Assembly: GCF_014648895.1 (NCBI RefSeq)
Contig: NZ_BMRZ01000017.1
Coordinates: forward strand, 1 to 64,000
DNA: 64,000 nucleotides
Origin: Streptomyces tanashiensis
Lineage (GTDB): Bacteria > Actinomycetota > Actinomycetes > Streptomycetales > Streptomycetaceae
Reading direction: 5' to 3'
Below, one piece after another: positions 16,465 through 24,548 of the stretch. The translations under genes and the position numbers were made by a program. Position 1 is the first letter of the stretch. Every line of letters begins with the position of its first letter. The notes below the pieces were generated by a model. That model was not told the origin of the DNA. It ran no database searches and saw only the letters and a program-made list of their open reading frames with translations.

Positions 16465-17739
16465 ATGATCACGAGAAAACGGCTGGCGACCGGGGCCTGC
16501 GCGCTGCTCGCCGCCCTGAGCGTCGCGCTCCTGCCGACGGGCGCGGCCGCCGACGAGCCCGCGGCGAAGGAATCCCCCAAGGTCGAGCTGGTCCTCGACG
16601 TCAGCGGCTCCATGCGGGCCAAGGACATCGACGGCAAGTCCCGCATGGCCGCCGCCAAGCAGGCCTTCAACGAGGTCCTGGACGCGGTGCCCGAGGAGGT
16701 GCGGCTCGGCATCCGCACGCTCGGCGCCGACTACCCGGGGCAGGACCGCAAGCAGGGCTGCAAGGACACCCGGCAGCTCTACCCGGTGGGCCCGCTCGAC
16801 CGCACCGAGGCCAAGACCGCGGTGGCCACACTGGCCCCGACCGGCTGGACCCCGATCGGTCCGGCACTGCTCGGCGCGGCCGACGACCTCGGCGAGGACG
16901 GGGCGACCAAGCGGATCGTGCTCATCACCGACGGCGAGGACACCTGCGCCCCGCTCGACCCGTGCCAGGTGGCACGGGAGATCGCGGCCAAGGGCATCCA
17001 CCTCGTCATCGACACCCTGGGCCTGGTGCCGGACGCCAAGACCCGGCAGCAGCTCACCTGCATCGCGGAGGCGACCGGAGGCACGTACACCTCGGTCCAC
17101 CGCACCGACGAACTCTCCCGCCGCGTCCGGCAGCTGGTCGACCGCGCGGCCGACCCGGTCGTCACCCCCGTGGCCACGCAGGGCGCGGTGCGCTGCGACA
17201 AGGCGCCGCAGCTGAAGCCCGGCCTGTACACGGACCGCGAGTCCTTCGGCGAGCACCGCTGGTACCGGGTGGACCTGCTGCCCGGCCAGGAACTGCGCGC
17301 CTCCGTCAGCGTGTCGGCCGACCGCGCCGTCAACAACGACTACGGGGTGCTGCTGCGCGCCGTCACCCTCCACGGCCGGGAGATCGTCCGCGGCTCCGAG
17401 GCGGGCGACGGACGCACGGACGTGATCTCGACCGGACTGCGCTACCCGAAGCCGGACCTCGACGACGGGCCCGGGGACGCGAAGCCGGCGGCCGAGACGG
17501 TCTGCCTCCAGGTCAGCAACTCCTTCTCCGCTCCCCCGTCGGTCAAGACGACGCCGGGCATGCCCGTCGAGCTGACGGTGGACGTCGTCGACGGCCCCTC
17601 GACCGCCTCGGACGTCGCCTCCTTCGGTCTGGGCCGCGGCTGGTGGCTGCTCGGCGTGCTGGTGCTCGCCGGCTTCCTGGCCGGTCTGCTCTGGGGCTGG
17701 CTGTCCCGCTGGCGCGTCGCTGTCTGGAGGACCAACTGA
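16465..17739 (+). CDS. secreted, membrane-anchored VWA-domain protein
   Basis: The 424-residue protein has a signal peptide (MITRKRLATGACALLAALSV, cleavage near AAADEP) and a von Willebrand A domain with the MIDAS start LVLDVSGSM and later VLITDGEDTC. A beta-rich region follows, and a C-terminal transmembrane helix near residues 390-412 has a short basic tail. VWA domains bind ligands through a metal ion. It likely sits on the outer face of the membrane with the next protein; partners are unknown. Confidence 0.85.
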   Translation: MITRKRLATGACALLAALSVALLPTGAAADEPAAKESPKVELVLDVSGSMRAKDIDGKSRMAAAKQAFNEVLDAVPEEVRLGIRTLGADYPGQDRKQGCKDTRQLYPVGPLDRTEAKTAVATLAPTGWTPIGPALLGAADDLGEDGATKRIVLITDGEDTCAPLDPCQVAREIAAKGIHLVIDTLGLVPDAKTRQQLTCIAEATGGTYTSVHRTDELSRRVRQLVDRAADPVVTPVATQGAVRCDKAPQLKPGLYTDRESFGEHRWYRVDLLPGQELRASVSVSADRAVNNDYGVLLRAVTLHGREIVRGSEAGDGRTDVISTGLRYPKPDLDDGPGDAKPAAETVCLQVSNSFSAPPSVKTTPGMPVELTVDVVDGPSTASDVASFGLGRGWWLLGVLVLAGFLAGLLWGWLSRWRVAVWRTN

Positions 17740-18566
17740 TGCGTACCGCACGCATGCTCGCCACGGCCGCGCTCGCGGGCGCCGCCCTGCTCGGTCTCGC
17801 GGCCCCGGCCGCCCTGGCCGACTCGCCCAGCGCCTCGGCCTCCCCCTCGGACCAGGCCGGTCCCACGGAGGCGGGCACCACCTTCCGTACCGCCGCTCGC
17901 TTCCTCCCGGGGCAGCAGGCCACCGCGCAGGCCGCCACGGGTGACTACCTGTACTGGGTGTTCCCGGCGGACACCGGGGAGCGGCCGACCGTGAAGGCCA
18001 CGGTCACCCTCCCGGACGCGGCCCTGCGGCACGGGCCCGCGACCTGGCGGGTCGACGTGTACGACGGGCTGCGGCGGCGCCAGCCCTGCATGTACGGGAT
18101 GCAGTCCCGTACGGCGGCCGAGGACGCCGCGACCGTGGAGCTGGCCTGTGTGCTGCGCCCGGTCCGGGCCTCGGCCGACGCCTGGGCGAACGACCCGCTG
18201 CCGGGCAGCTACTACGTGCGGCTGACCGTCACGGGCCTGCCCGACGAGGACCTCGGGCAGCCGTTCACCGCCCGGATCGGTGCCGACGTCCTCGACAAGG
18301 GCGGCGCCTACGCCACGGACGGCTCGCTCGCGGCGCCGCTCGTCCCGGGGGCGACCACCGCCGACCAGGCCGAGGCGGACGCGGACGCGGGCCGGACCAC
18401 CGCCGTCGAGGCGGCGGCCCCGGAGGACGGCTGGTCCTCCGGCTGGTGGTCCGACCGCTGGATCTGGACCCTGGCGGGCGGTGTCCTGGCGGCGCTCGCG
18501 GGCATCGGCGGCTACGTCCTGACGCGCGGCTCGGGCCGCCCGTCCCGGGTACCGCCGGCCGTCTGA
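17739..18566 (+). CDS. exported, C-terminally anchored hypothetical protein paired with the VWA protein
   Basis: A 275-residue protein with a signal peptide cleaved near ALADSPSAS, a beta-rich body (GDYLYWVFPADTGERPTVKA) and a C-terminal hydrophobic helix (WTLAGGVLAALAGIGGYVL) with a basic tail. Its ATG overlaps the TGA of the VWA gene by one base and GGAGG precedes it. The body resembles the extra region after the VWA domain of its neighbour, so the two may form a surface complex. No known function. Confidence 0.82.
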   Translation: MRTARMLATAALAGAALLGLAAPAALADSPSASASPSDQAGPTEAGTTFRTAARFLPGQQATAQAATGDYLYWVFPADTGERPTVKATVTLPDAALRHGPATWRVDVYDGLRRRQPCMYGMQSRTAAEDAATVELACVLRPVRASADAWANDPLPGSYYVRLTVTGLPDEDLGQPFTARIGADVLDKGGAYATDGSLAAPLVPGATTADQAEADADAGRTTAVEAAAPEDGWSSGWWSDRWIWTLAGGVLAALAGIGGYVLTRGSGRPSRVPPAV

Positions 18567-18596
18567 CACCCCGCAGCACGCGTCCGGAACGTACGG

Positions 18597-18624
18597 AGGC
18601 CCCCACCGCGCGCGGTGGGGGCCT
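18597..18624. terminator. bidirectional terminator hairpin
   Basis: A perfect 28-base palindrome with arms AGGCCCCCACCGCG and CGCGGTGGGGGCCT. It lies between the convergent hypothetical gene and the MFS gene and can serve both. Confidence 0.8.
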
Positions 18625-18651
18625 CGGTGCGTGCGGAGGGACGAGCCGGCC

Positions 18652-19872
18652 TCACCCGCGGGCCGGGAATCCGTGGGCGCGGGCGCCGGTCACGACGGCC
18701 ACCACCGGGACGAGCAGGGCGAGGACGCTCCAGGGCAGGGCGCCGGCGCCGAGCCGGTCGAGGAGCAGGCCGCCGGCGACACCGCCCGCCGCCATGGCCG
18801 CGTTCCAGAGGCTGACCAGCATCGTCTGCGCGGTGTCGGCGTCGTCCCCGCCCGCCTCCGCGACGGCCGTCTGCAGGAGGGTGGGCGCGCCGCCCCAGCC
18901 GAATCCCCAGAGCGCCGCGGCCACGAGGACCAGGGCGGTGTTCGCCGCGGGCACGGCGAAGGCGGCGGCGGCCACGGCGAAGAGGATCGCTCCGGCCAGG
19001 GTCAGCGCCCGGAGCCTGCGGTCGATGTGACGGCCCGTGAACCAGATCCCGGCGAGCGAGGCGGCGCCGAAGACCAGCAGGACGAGTCCGGTGGAGCCGG
19101 CGAGACCGCGGTGGTCTAGGTAGGCGGCGACGTAGGTGTAGAGCACGGTGTGCGCCAGCACGAGGGTGAAGGTGACCGCGAGGACCGGCAGGACGCCCGG
19201 GACCCGCAGCGTGCGGGCGACCGGGGCGCGCCCGCCGCGCGGTTCGCCCGGCAGGTCGGGGACGACGAGGGCGATCCAGCCGAGGAGCACGACGGCGATC
19301 ACGGTCATGGCGGTGAACGCCGCCCGCCACCCGACCGCTTCACCGAGGAACGTGCCGGCCGGTACGCCCAGGGAGAGCGCGAGCGGGATGCCGGTCATCG
19401 CGACGGCCACGGCACGGCCCTGGAGGTGCGCCGGGGCGAGCCGGCGGGCGTAGCCGGCCAGCAGGGCCCAGGCGACGCCCGCGGCGACCCCGGCGAGGAA
19501 CCGGGCGCCCATGGTGAGGGCGTACGAGGAGGAGACCGCGGTGACCGTGTTGGCGGCGGCGAATCCCGCCATCGAGGTGAGCAGGAGGCGCTTGCGGCGC
19601 CAGCCCGCGGTGCGCGCGGCGAGGGGGACGGCGGTGAGGGCCGTGCCGAGGGCGTAGCCGGTGACCGACTGGCCCATGGCGGCCTCGCCGACGCCGAGGT
19701 CGGCACTCATGGCCGGCAGAACCCCGGCGGGGAGGGTCTCGGTGAGGCTGGTGACGAAGACGGCGGTGGCGAGGGCGAGGAGCGCCGGGAGGGGCAGCCG
19801 GCCGGAGGCGGGGCGGGGTTCGGGGTGTGCGGGCGTGGCGGGACCGGCCGCCACTGTCGTGTCGTGGGTCAT
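18652..19872 (-). CDS. MFS transporter, DHA1 (AraJ/drug-efflux) type
   Basis: The 406-residue permease has twelve hydrophobic helices and the MFS motif A-like segment ARTAGWRRKRLLL after helix 2. An ETLPAGVLPAMSADLGV opening is typical of arabinose/drug exporters of the DHA1 group. There is no ribosome site before the ATG, which lies 14 bases after the palindromic operator; the message may be leaderless. Divergent MerR gene suggests it exports the compound sensed by that regulator. Confidence 0.9.
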   Translation of the reverse strand: MTHDTTVAAGPATPAHPEPRPASGRLPLPALLALATAVFVTSLTETLPAGVLPAMSADLGVGEAAMGQSVTGYALGTALTAVPLAARTAGWRRKRLLLTSMAGFAAANTVTAVSSSYALTMGARFLAGVAAGVAWALLAGYARRLAPAHLQGRAVAVAMTGIPLALSLGVPAGTFLGEAVGWRAAFTAMTVIAVVLLGWIALVVPDLPGEPRGGRAPVARTLRVPGVLPVLAVTFTLVLAHTVLYTYVAAYLDHRGLAGSTGLVLLVFGAASLAGIWFTGRHIDRRLRALTLAGAILFAVAAAAFAVPAANTALVLVAAALWGFGWGGAPTLLQTAVAEAGGDDADTAQTMLVSLWNAAMAAGGVAGGLLLDRLGAGALPWSVLALLVPVVAVVTGARAHGFPARG

Positions 19873-19886
19873 GTCCGTATGCTCGA

Positions 19887-19908
19887 ACCCTCACATTGAT
19901 GTGAGGGT
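19887..19908. promoter_or_regulatory. MerR-type operator in a 19-base promoter spacer
   Basis: Two perfect 10-base arms, ACCCTCACAT and ATGTGAGGGT, around a TG centre. Read toward the MFS gene, TTGACC (-35) is followed by a 19-base spacer formed by the palindrome. A spacer of 19 instead of 17 bases is the hallmark of promoters that MerR-family activators untwist. Confidence 0.8.
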
Positions 19909-19935
19909 CAAGCGATTCCCTGGAGGGGGCTTCCC

Positions 19936-20316
19936 ATGCGGATCGGCGAGCTGTCCGAGCGCACCGGAACACCGCGCAGACTGCTGCGCTACTACGAGGA
20001 GCAGGGGCTCATCGTCGCGGACCGGCTGCCGAACGGCTACCGCGTCTACGACGCGTCGAACGTGGACCGGGTGATGCAGATCCGGGGCCTGCTCGACGCC
20101 GGTCTGCCGACCCGGATCATCAAGCAGATCCTGCCGTGTCTGAACAAGCCGCGGATGATCCACTTCCCCGACGCGACCCCGGAGATGCTGGAGACCCTGG
20201 AGAACGAGCGGGACCGGATGACCGACCGGATCCGCTGTCTGACCCGGAACCGGGACGCGGTGGCGGAGTATCTCGACGTGGTACGGGAGAAGTTGGCGGC
20301 GGGGTCGCCTGCCTAG
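19936..20316 (+). CDS. MerR-family transcriptional regulator
   Basis: The 126-residue regulator has the MerR winged helix at the N-terminus (MRIGELSERTGTPRRLLRYY and GLIVADRLPNGYRVYD) and a coiled dimerisation helix. A short C-terminal effector tail holds cysteines in ILPCLNKP and IRCLTRNR, but no clear metal-binding pair. It is divergent from the MFS exporter with a palindrome between them. Its TAG overlaps the stop of the convergent ABC gene in a shared CTAG. Confidence 0.92.
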   Translation: MRIGELSERTGTPRRLLRYYEEQGLIVADRLPNGYRVYDASNVDRVMQIRGLLDAGLPTRIIKQILPCLNKPRMIHFPDATPEMLETLENERDRMTDRIRCLTRNRDAVAEYLDVVREKLAAGSPA

Positions 20317-21266
20317 CCCGCACCCTCCCTCAGGGCCTGTTTCGGATCATGCCGGGCTCGCGGGGCCGGGCTCCGGACGGTCCGTACGGCGTACCGGCCG
20401 CCGTGCCGCTCCACGGCGAGCGGCAGGCCGAAGCAGGCGCCGAGCAGCTCCCCGGTGAGCACGTGGTCGACGGGCCCCCGGGCCAGGGCCCGGCCCTCGC
20501 GGAGCAGCAGGGCGTGGGTGGTGCCGGAGGGCAGCTCCTCCAGGTGATGGGTGACCAGGACCGTGGCCAGATCCGGGTGTTCGGCGCCGAGCGTGTCCAG
20601 GGCGTCGAGGAGCTGCTCGCGGCCGGGCAGGTCGAGTCCGGTGGCGGGCTCGTCGAGCAGCAGGAGCCGCGGCTCGGGCATGAGGGCGCGGGCGATCAGG
20701 GCCCGGCCGCGCTCGCCCTGCGAGAGGGTGGTCCAGCGGGCGGTGTGCCGCCCGGCGAGCCCGAGGGTGGCGATCAGCCGGTCCGCCCGCGCCTCCTGCG
20801 CGGGGGTGGGTGTCCACCGGGGCGGCCGTTCGACGGAGCCGACGGCTCCGGTGAGGACGACGTCGCGGACGGCGAGGGCGGAGCGCAGCGGGTGGCGGGG
20901 CGTGACGTGGCCGATGGCGGTGCGCAGTTCACGGAGGTCCACCCGGCCGAGCCGGCGGCCGAGGACCTCCACCCGGCCGCGGGTCGGATGGGTCTGGGCG
21001 CCGAGCAGGCCGAGGAGGGTGGTCTTCCCGGCGCCGTTGGCTCCGAGGAGCGCCCAGTGCTCCCCGGTCCGGACCGTGATCGTGATGTCGCTCAGGAGCG
21101 GGTTCCCCTCCCGGACGACGGTGACGTCCTCGGCGTGGAGCACGGGCGGCCCGGCGGAGGGTGGGGGCGGCCCGGCGGGGTGCGCCCCGGCAGCGTGTGC
21201 GGGCGCGGCCTGAAGCGGGGGAACGGCGGGGTGCGGGGGCAGGGCGGGGTGCGGGGCCCGGTTCAC
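20313..21266 (-). CDS. ABC transporter ATP-binding protein (stand-alone, ModF/YlmA-like)
   Basis: This 317-residue ATPase has a Walker A LLGANGAGKTTLL, signature LSQGERGRALIARAL, Walker B LLLLDEPATGLD and H-loop VTHH. About 45 proline/alanine-rich residues precede the ATPase domain and look disordered. No permease is adjacent. The GTG start overlaps the leuA stop (GTGA), an odd pairing for a transporter ATPase. It may serve a permease elsewhere or a soluble role. Confidence 0.88.
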   Translation of the reverse strand: MNRAPHPALPPHPAVPPLQAAPAHAAGAHPAGPPPPSAGPPVLHAEDVTVVREGNPLLSDITITVRTGEHWALLGANGAGKTTLLGLLGAQTHPTRGRVEVLGRRLGRVDLRELRTAIGHVTPRHPLRSALAVRDVVLTGAVGSVERPPRWTPTPAQEARADRLIATLGLAGRHTARWTTLSQGERGRALIARALMPEPRLLLLDEPATGLDLPGREQLLDALDTLGAEHPDLATVLVTHHLEELPSGTTHALLLREGRALARGPVDHVLTGELLGACFGLPLAVERHGGRYAVRTVRSPAPRARHDPKQALREGAG

Positions 21267-23014
21267 GCCGTGTACGTCCGGTTCACGGCGGAGAGGACGG
21301 CCTGCACGGAGGCGGTGAGGACGGAGGTGTCCAGGCCGGCGCCCCAGGCGGTGCGGTCCCCCACCCTGCACTCGGCGTAGGCGGCGGCCTCGCCCGCGCT
21401 GCCGGTGGTGACGGCGTGCTCGGTGAAGTCGAGCACGTCGACGGGGACTTCGGCCCGCGCGAGGGCGTCGGCCAGGGCGGAGAGCGGCCCGTTGCCCCGG
21501 CCCTCCGCCGGTGCGGTGCGGTCGCCGACGCGCAGCACGCAGGTGAAGCGGTGGCCGCCCGCCGCGTCGCGGTCCGTGCTCCAGGACTCCAGGGCGACGG
21601 GTCCGGCGCCCCGGCCGGGTTCCAGGTACGCCGCGTGGAAGAGCGCGCGGAGGTCCTCGGGGGTGGCCTCGCCGCCGCTGTCGTCGGTCGCCGCCTGGAC
21701 GGTCCGCGAGACGTCCGGGCGCATCCGCTCCGGCAGGTCGAGGCCGTGGTGCGTGCGGAGCAGATGGGCGACGCCGCCCTTGCCGGACTGGGAGTTGACG
21801 CGGATGACGGCTTCGTAGCCACGGCCGAGGTCGGCGGGGTCGAGGGGCAGGTAGGGCACGTTCCAGGGGGCCAGCTCCGGCGGGATCCCGGCCTCGGCGG
21901 CGTCCTTGGCGTGCCGGGCGAGGCCCTTGCTGATGGCGTCCTGGTGGGTGCCGGAGAAGGCGGTGTGGACGAGGTCTCCCGCGTAGGGGTGACGGGGGTG
22001 CACGGGGATGCGGTTGCAGTACTCGACGACGTCGCGGACGGCGTCGATGTCGGAGAGGTCGAGCATGGGGTCGACGCCCTGGGCGAAGAGGTTGAGGGCG
22101 AGGGTCACCAGGTCGACGTTTCCGGTGCGTTCGCCGTTGCCGAAGAGGCAGCCCTCGACGCGCTGGGCGCCGGCGAGGACGGCGAGCTCGGCGCAGGCGA
22201 CGCCCGTACCGCGGTCGTTGTGGGGATGGACGGAGAGGATGACGGAGTCGCGGCGGGCCAGGTGGCGGTGCATGTACTCGATCTGGTCGGCGTACACGTT
22301 GGGGGTGGAGATCTCGACGGTCGCGGGCATGTTGTGGGTGACCGGCCGGTCGGGGCTCGCGTCCCAGAGCGCGGTGAGGCCGTCGCACAGCTCCAGGACG
22401 TAGTCCGGCTCGGTGAGGTTGAAGGTCTCCGGGGAGAACTGGAAGCGGATGTCGGCGCCGGGGCGGGCCTCGGCGAGCCGCGCCATGAGCGTGGCGGCCT
22501 CGTGGACGGTGCGCCGGACCTCGGCGCGGTCGCGGCCGAGGACGGTGTCGCGCCAGACCGGCGAGGTCGCGATGTAGAGGTGGACGACGGCGCGGGGCAG
22601 GCCGTCCAGGGCCTCGAAGGTGCGCTCGATCAGTTCGGGGCGGGCCGGGGTGAAGACGACCGGGGTGACGTCCTCGGGGACGGCCCCGCCGGCGACGAGT
22701 CCGGCGAGATGGCGGACGAAGTCGAAGTCGGCGCGGCTGGCGGAGGGGTAGCCGACCTCGATCTCCTTGAAGCCGGTGCGGACGAGCAGGTCGAAGAAGC
22801 GGTGCTTGCGGTCGGTGTCCATGGGCTCGGCGAGGGCCTGGTTGCCGTCGCGGAGGTCGACGGGGACCCAGAGCGGGGCGCGCTCCAGACGGGCGGCGGG
22901 CCAGTCGCGGGCGAATTCGGGGACGTGGACGCGGTCCTGGAAGGGGCGGTAGCGGTGGTGCGGCATGGGACCGGGCCGCTGGGGATTGCGGATCATGGCC
23001 GGTACCGTAACCAC
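21263..23014 (-). CDS. leuA: 2-isopropylmalate synthase
   Basis: First committed step of leucine synthesis: acetyl-CoA plus 2-oxoisovalerate. The 583-residue protein shows PVDLRDGNQAL, KEIEVGYPSASRADFDF, the metal site SVHPHNDRGTGVA and GCLFGNGERTGNVD, and a C-terminal LeuA dimer/regulatory domain from about residue 430. The GTG at 23012-23014 has AGGAG seven bases upstream; an ATG at 22994-22996 is a possible alternative without a ribosome site. Streptomyces usually has another leuA copy, so this may be a second isozyme. Confidence 0.93.
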   Translation of the reverse strand: MVTVPAMIRNPQRPGPMPHHRYRPFQDRVHVPEFARDWPAARLERAPLWVPVDLRDGNQALAEPMDTDRKHRFFDLLVRTGFKEIEVGYPSASRADFDFVRHLAGLVAGGAVPEDVTPVVFTPARPELIERTFEALDGLPRAVVHLYIATSPVWRDTVLGRDRAEVRRTVHEAATLMARLAEARPGADIRFQFSPETFNLTEPDYVLELCDGLTALWDASPDRPVTHNMPATVEISTPNVYADQIEYMHRHLARRDSVILSVHPHNDRGTGVACAELAVLAGAQRVEGCLFGNGERTGNVDLVTLALNLFAQGVDPMLDLSDIDAVRDVVEYCNRIPVHPRHPYAGDLVHTAFSGTHQDAISKGLARHAKDAAEAGIPPELAPWNVPYLPLDPADLGRGYEAVIRVNSQSGKGGVAHLLRTHHGLDLPERMRPDVSRTVQAATDDSGGEATPEDLRALFHAAYLEPGRGAGPVALESWSTDRDAAGGHRFTCVLRVGDRTAPAEGRGNGPLSALADALARAEVPVDVLDFTEHAVTTGSAGEAAAYAECRVGDRTAWGAGLDTSVLTASVQAVLSAVNRTYTA

Positions 23015-23021
23015 TCCTCAG

Positions 23022-23050
23022 CTCCTCAGACAAGTACTCCTCAGACAAGT
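23022..23050. promoter_or_regulatory. tandem direct repeat, candidate GntR operator
   Basis: CTCCTCAGACAAGT occurs twice in direct order with a 15-base period, preceded by a further partial CTCCTCAG. The repeats lie between divergent leuA and the FadR-type gene, immediately upstream of leuA. They are a good candidate for the GntR regulator site and would explain joint control. Confidence 0.5.
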
Positions 23051-23149
23051 TCGGGTAGATTCCTCGGCAGCGTTCCCGTGATCCGGAGAGCGCGCCCACG
23101 ATCCGGAGCGGCGGAGAGACTCCGGCCCCTCAGAGAAACAGGTGACCCC

Positions 23150-23842
23150 ATGACGCTCGGTGCCCTGCGTCCCAGCCCCCTGGTCGAACAGGCCGCCGAG
23201 CGGCTGCGCGAACAGATCGTCCGGGGTCACTGGCCGGTCGGCACGAAACTCCCCGGGGAGACGACGCTCGCCAAGGAGCTGGGCGTGGGGCGCTCCACGG
23301 TCCGCGAGGCGCTGCGGGCCCTGGCGGGTGCGGGGCTCGTCCAGCCCCGGCAGGGCGCGGGCGTCTTCGTGATCGCGACCCGCCCGACGGAGGACTGGCC
23401 GGCCCGGCTGCGCAGGGCCGCGGTGACGGACGTCTACGAGGTGCGGATGCTGGTCGAGGTGGAGGCGGCGCGCCTGGCGGCGCAGCGCCGGACCGAGGAG
23501 GACGTGACGGCGATGCGGGAGGCGCTGGCCGGGCGGCGCGCGGCGGCCGCGCTCGACGACGCGGGCTTCGTCGACGCCGACATCGCCCTGCACGCGGCGG
23601 TCGTGGCGGCGGCGCGCAACCCCGTCCTGACCGATCTGTTCGGGGAGTTCGCGCCGGTGCTCCGCGAGGGCCTGATCGAGCTGCTCGACCTGCTCGGGCT
23701 GCGGGGCACCGACCTCCGGCACGGCGAGGACGCCCACGCCGACGTGGTCCGGGCGGTGGAGGAGGGCGACCCGGAGGAGGCCGCCCGGCTGACCCGGCAG
23801 GAGCTGGAGTCCACGCTCGCCCTGCTGCAGTCGGCGCCCTGA
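23150..23842 (+). CDS. GntR-family transcriptional regulator, FadR subfamily
   Basis: The 230-residue regulator has a winged helix at residues 10-75 (LREQIVRGHWPVGTKLPGET and GVGRSTVREALRALAGAGLV). A C-terminal FCD effector domain carries the aspartate and histidines that usually bind a metal (DIALHAAVVAAARNPVL, RHGEDAHADVVRAV). FCD regulators sense small organic acids. The ATG at 23150 follows AGGTGA. Divergent from leuA. Confidence 0.9.
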   Translation: MTLGALRPSPLVEQAAERLREQIVRGHWPVGTKLPGETTLAKELGVGRSTVREALRALAGAGLVQPRQGAGVFVIATRPTEDWPARLRRAAVTDVYEVRMLVEVEAARLAAQRRTEEDVTAMREALAGRRAAAALDDAGFVDADIALHAAVVAAARNPVLTDLFGEFAPVLREGLIELLDLLGLRGTDLRHGEDAHADVVRAVEEGDPEEAARLTRQELESTLALLQSAP

Positions 23843-24058
23843 CCCCGCGGGGCGGTACGGGACCGGACAGAGGCGTACGAGTCGGGCCGGGTCGACGAGG
23901 ACGACGGGCACCCCGTCGCCCCGGACGACCCGGCCGAACAGCCCGGCCGACCGCTCGCGCTCGGGCACGTCCAGCCCGGACGGCGGCCCCTCCGTCCTGC
24001 GGCAGGTCTCGGTGGAGAATTCCTCGGCGACGCGCTGCGTGGTGCGCACCCCCCTCAC
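23843..24058 (-). pseudogene. possible 3'-truncated coding remnant downstream of the Mo-hydroxylase genes
   Basis: A GTG at 24056-24058 overlaps the stop of the 2Fe-2S subunit (GTGA). It opens about 70 codons with strongly G/C third positions, including TTQRVAEEFSTETCRRTEGP and GDGVPVVLVDPARL. The frame then runs into the convergent regulator gene with no stop of its own. It may be the front of a lost third operon gene. Family not recognised. Confidence 0.35.
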
Positions 24059-24534
24059 TCCATGCGGCGGGCACCCTCCAGGACGGCCTGCCGGATGCGG
24101 TGGTAGGTGCCGCACCGGCAGATGTTGCGGATGGTGTCGAGGTCGGCCTCGGTCACCTCGTGTCCGGCCTCGCGCGCCCGGCGGACGGTGGCCACGGCCG
24201 CCATGATCTGGCCCGGCTGGCAGAAGCCGCACTGGGCGACGTCGAGGTCGAGCCAGGCCTCCTGCATCGGGTGGAGTTCGGCGCCGACGGTGTCCGGGAG
24301 TCCCTCGATGGTGGTGATCTCGTCGGTGGGGGCCACGTCGTCGACGCGCACGGCGCAGGGGGTGAACGCCTTGCCGTTCAGGTGGCTCGTACAGGCCCGG
24401 CAGACGCCGACCCCGCAGCCGTACTTGGGGCCGGTGACGCCGAGGACGTCCCGGAGGACCCAGAGGAGCCGGACGTCGCCCTCGACGTCGGCGGTGACGG
24501 CCTTGCCGTTCAGGATGAAGGTGTGCTGCGGCAC
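24055..24534 (-). CDS. 2Fe-2S subunit of a molybdenum hydroxylase (isoquinoline 1-oxidoreductase type)
   Basis: A 159-residue electron-transfer subunit with a plant-type cluster motif CGVGVCRACTSHLNG...C and the second cluster motif CGFCQPGQI with CRCGTYHRI. Both sets of four cysteines are visible. It passes electrons from the Mo subunit, encoded 14 bases upstream. The GTG start at 24532-24534 follows GGAG. There is no signal, so export would be by hitchhiking with its partner. Confidence 0.92.
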   Translation of the reverse strand: MPQHTFILNGKAVTADVEGDVRLLWVLRDVLGVTGPKYGCGVGVCRACTSHLNGKAFTPCAVRVDDVAPTDEITTIEGLPDTVGAELHPMQEAWLDLDVAQCGFCQPGQIMAAVATVRRAREAGHEVTEADLDTIRNICRCGTYHRIRQAVLEGARRME

Positions 24535-24548
24535 GGGGGCTCCAGGTC

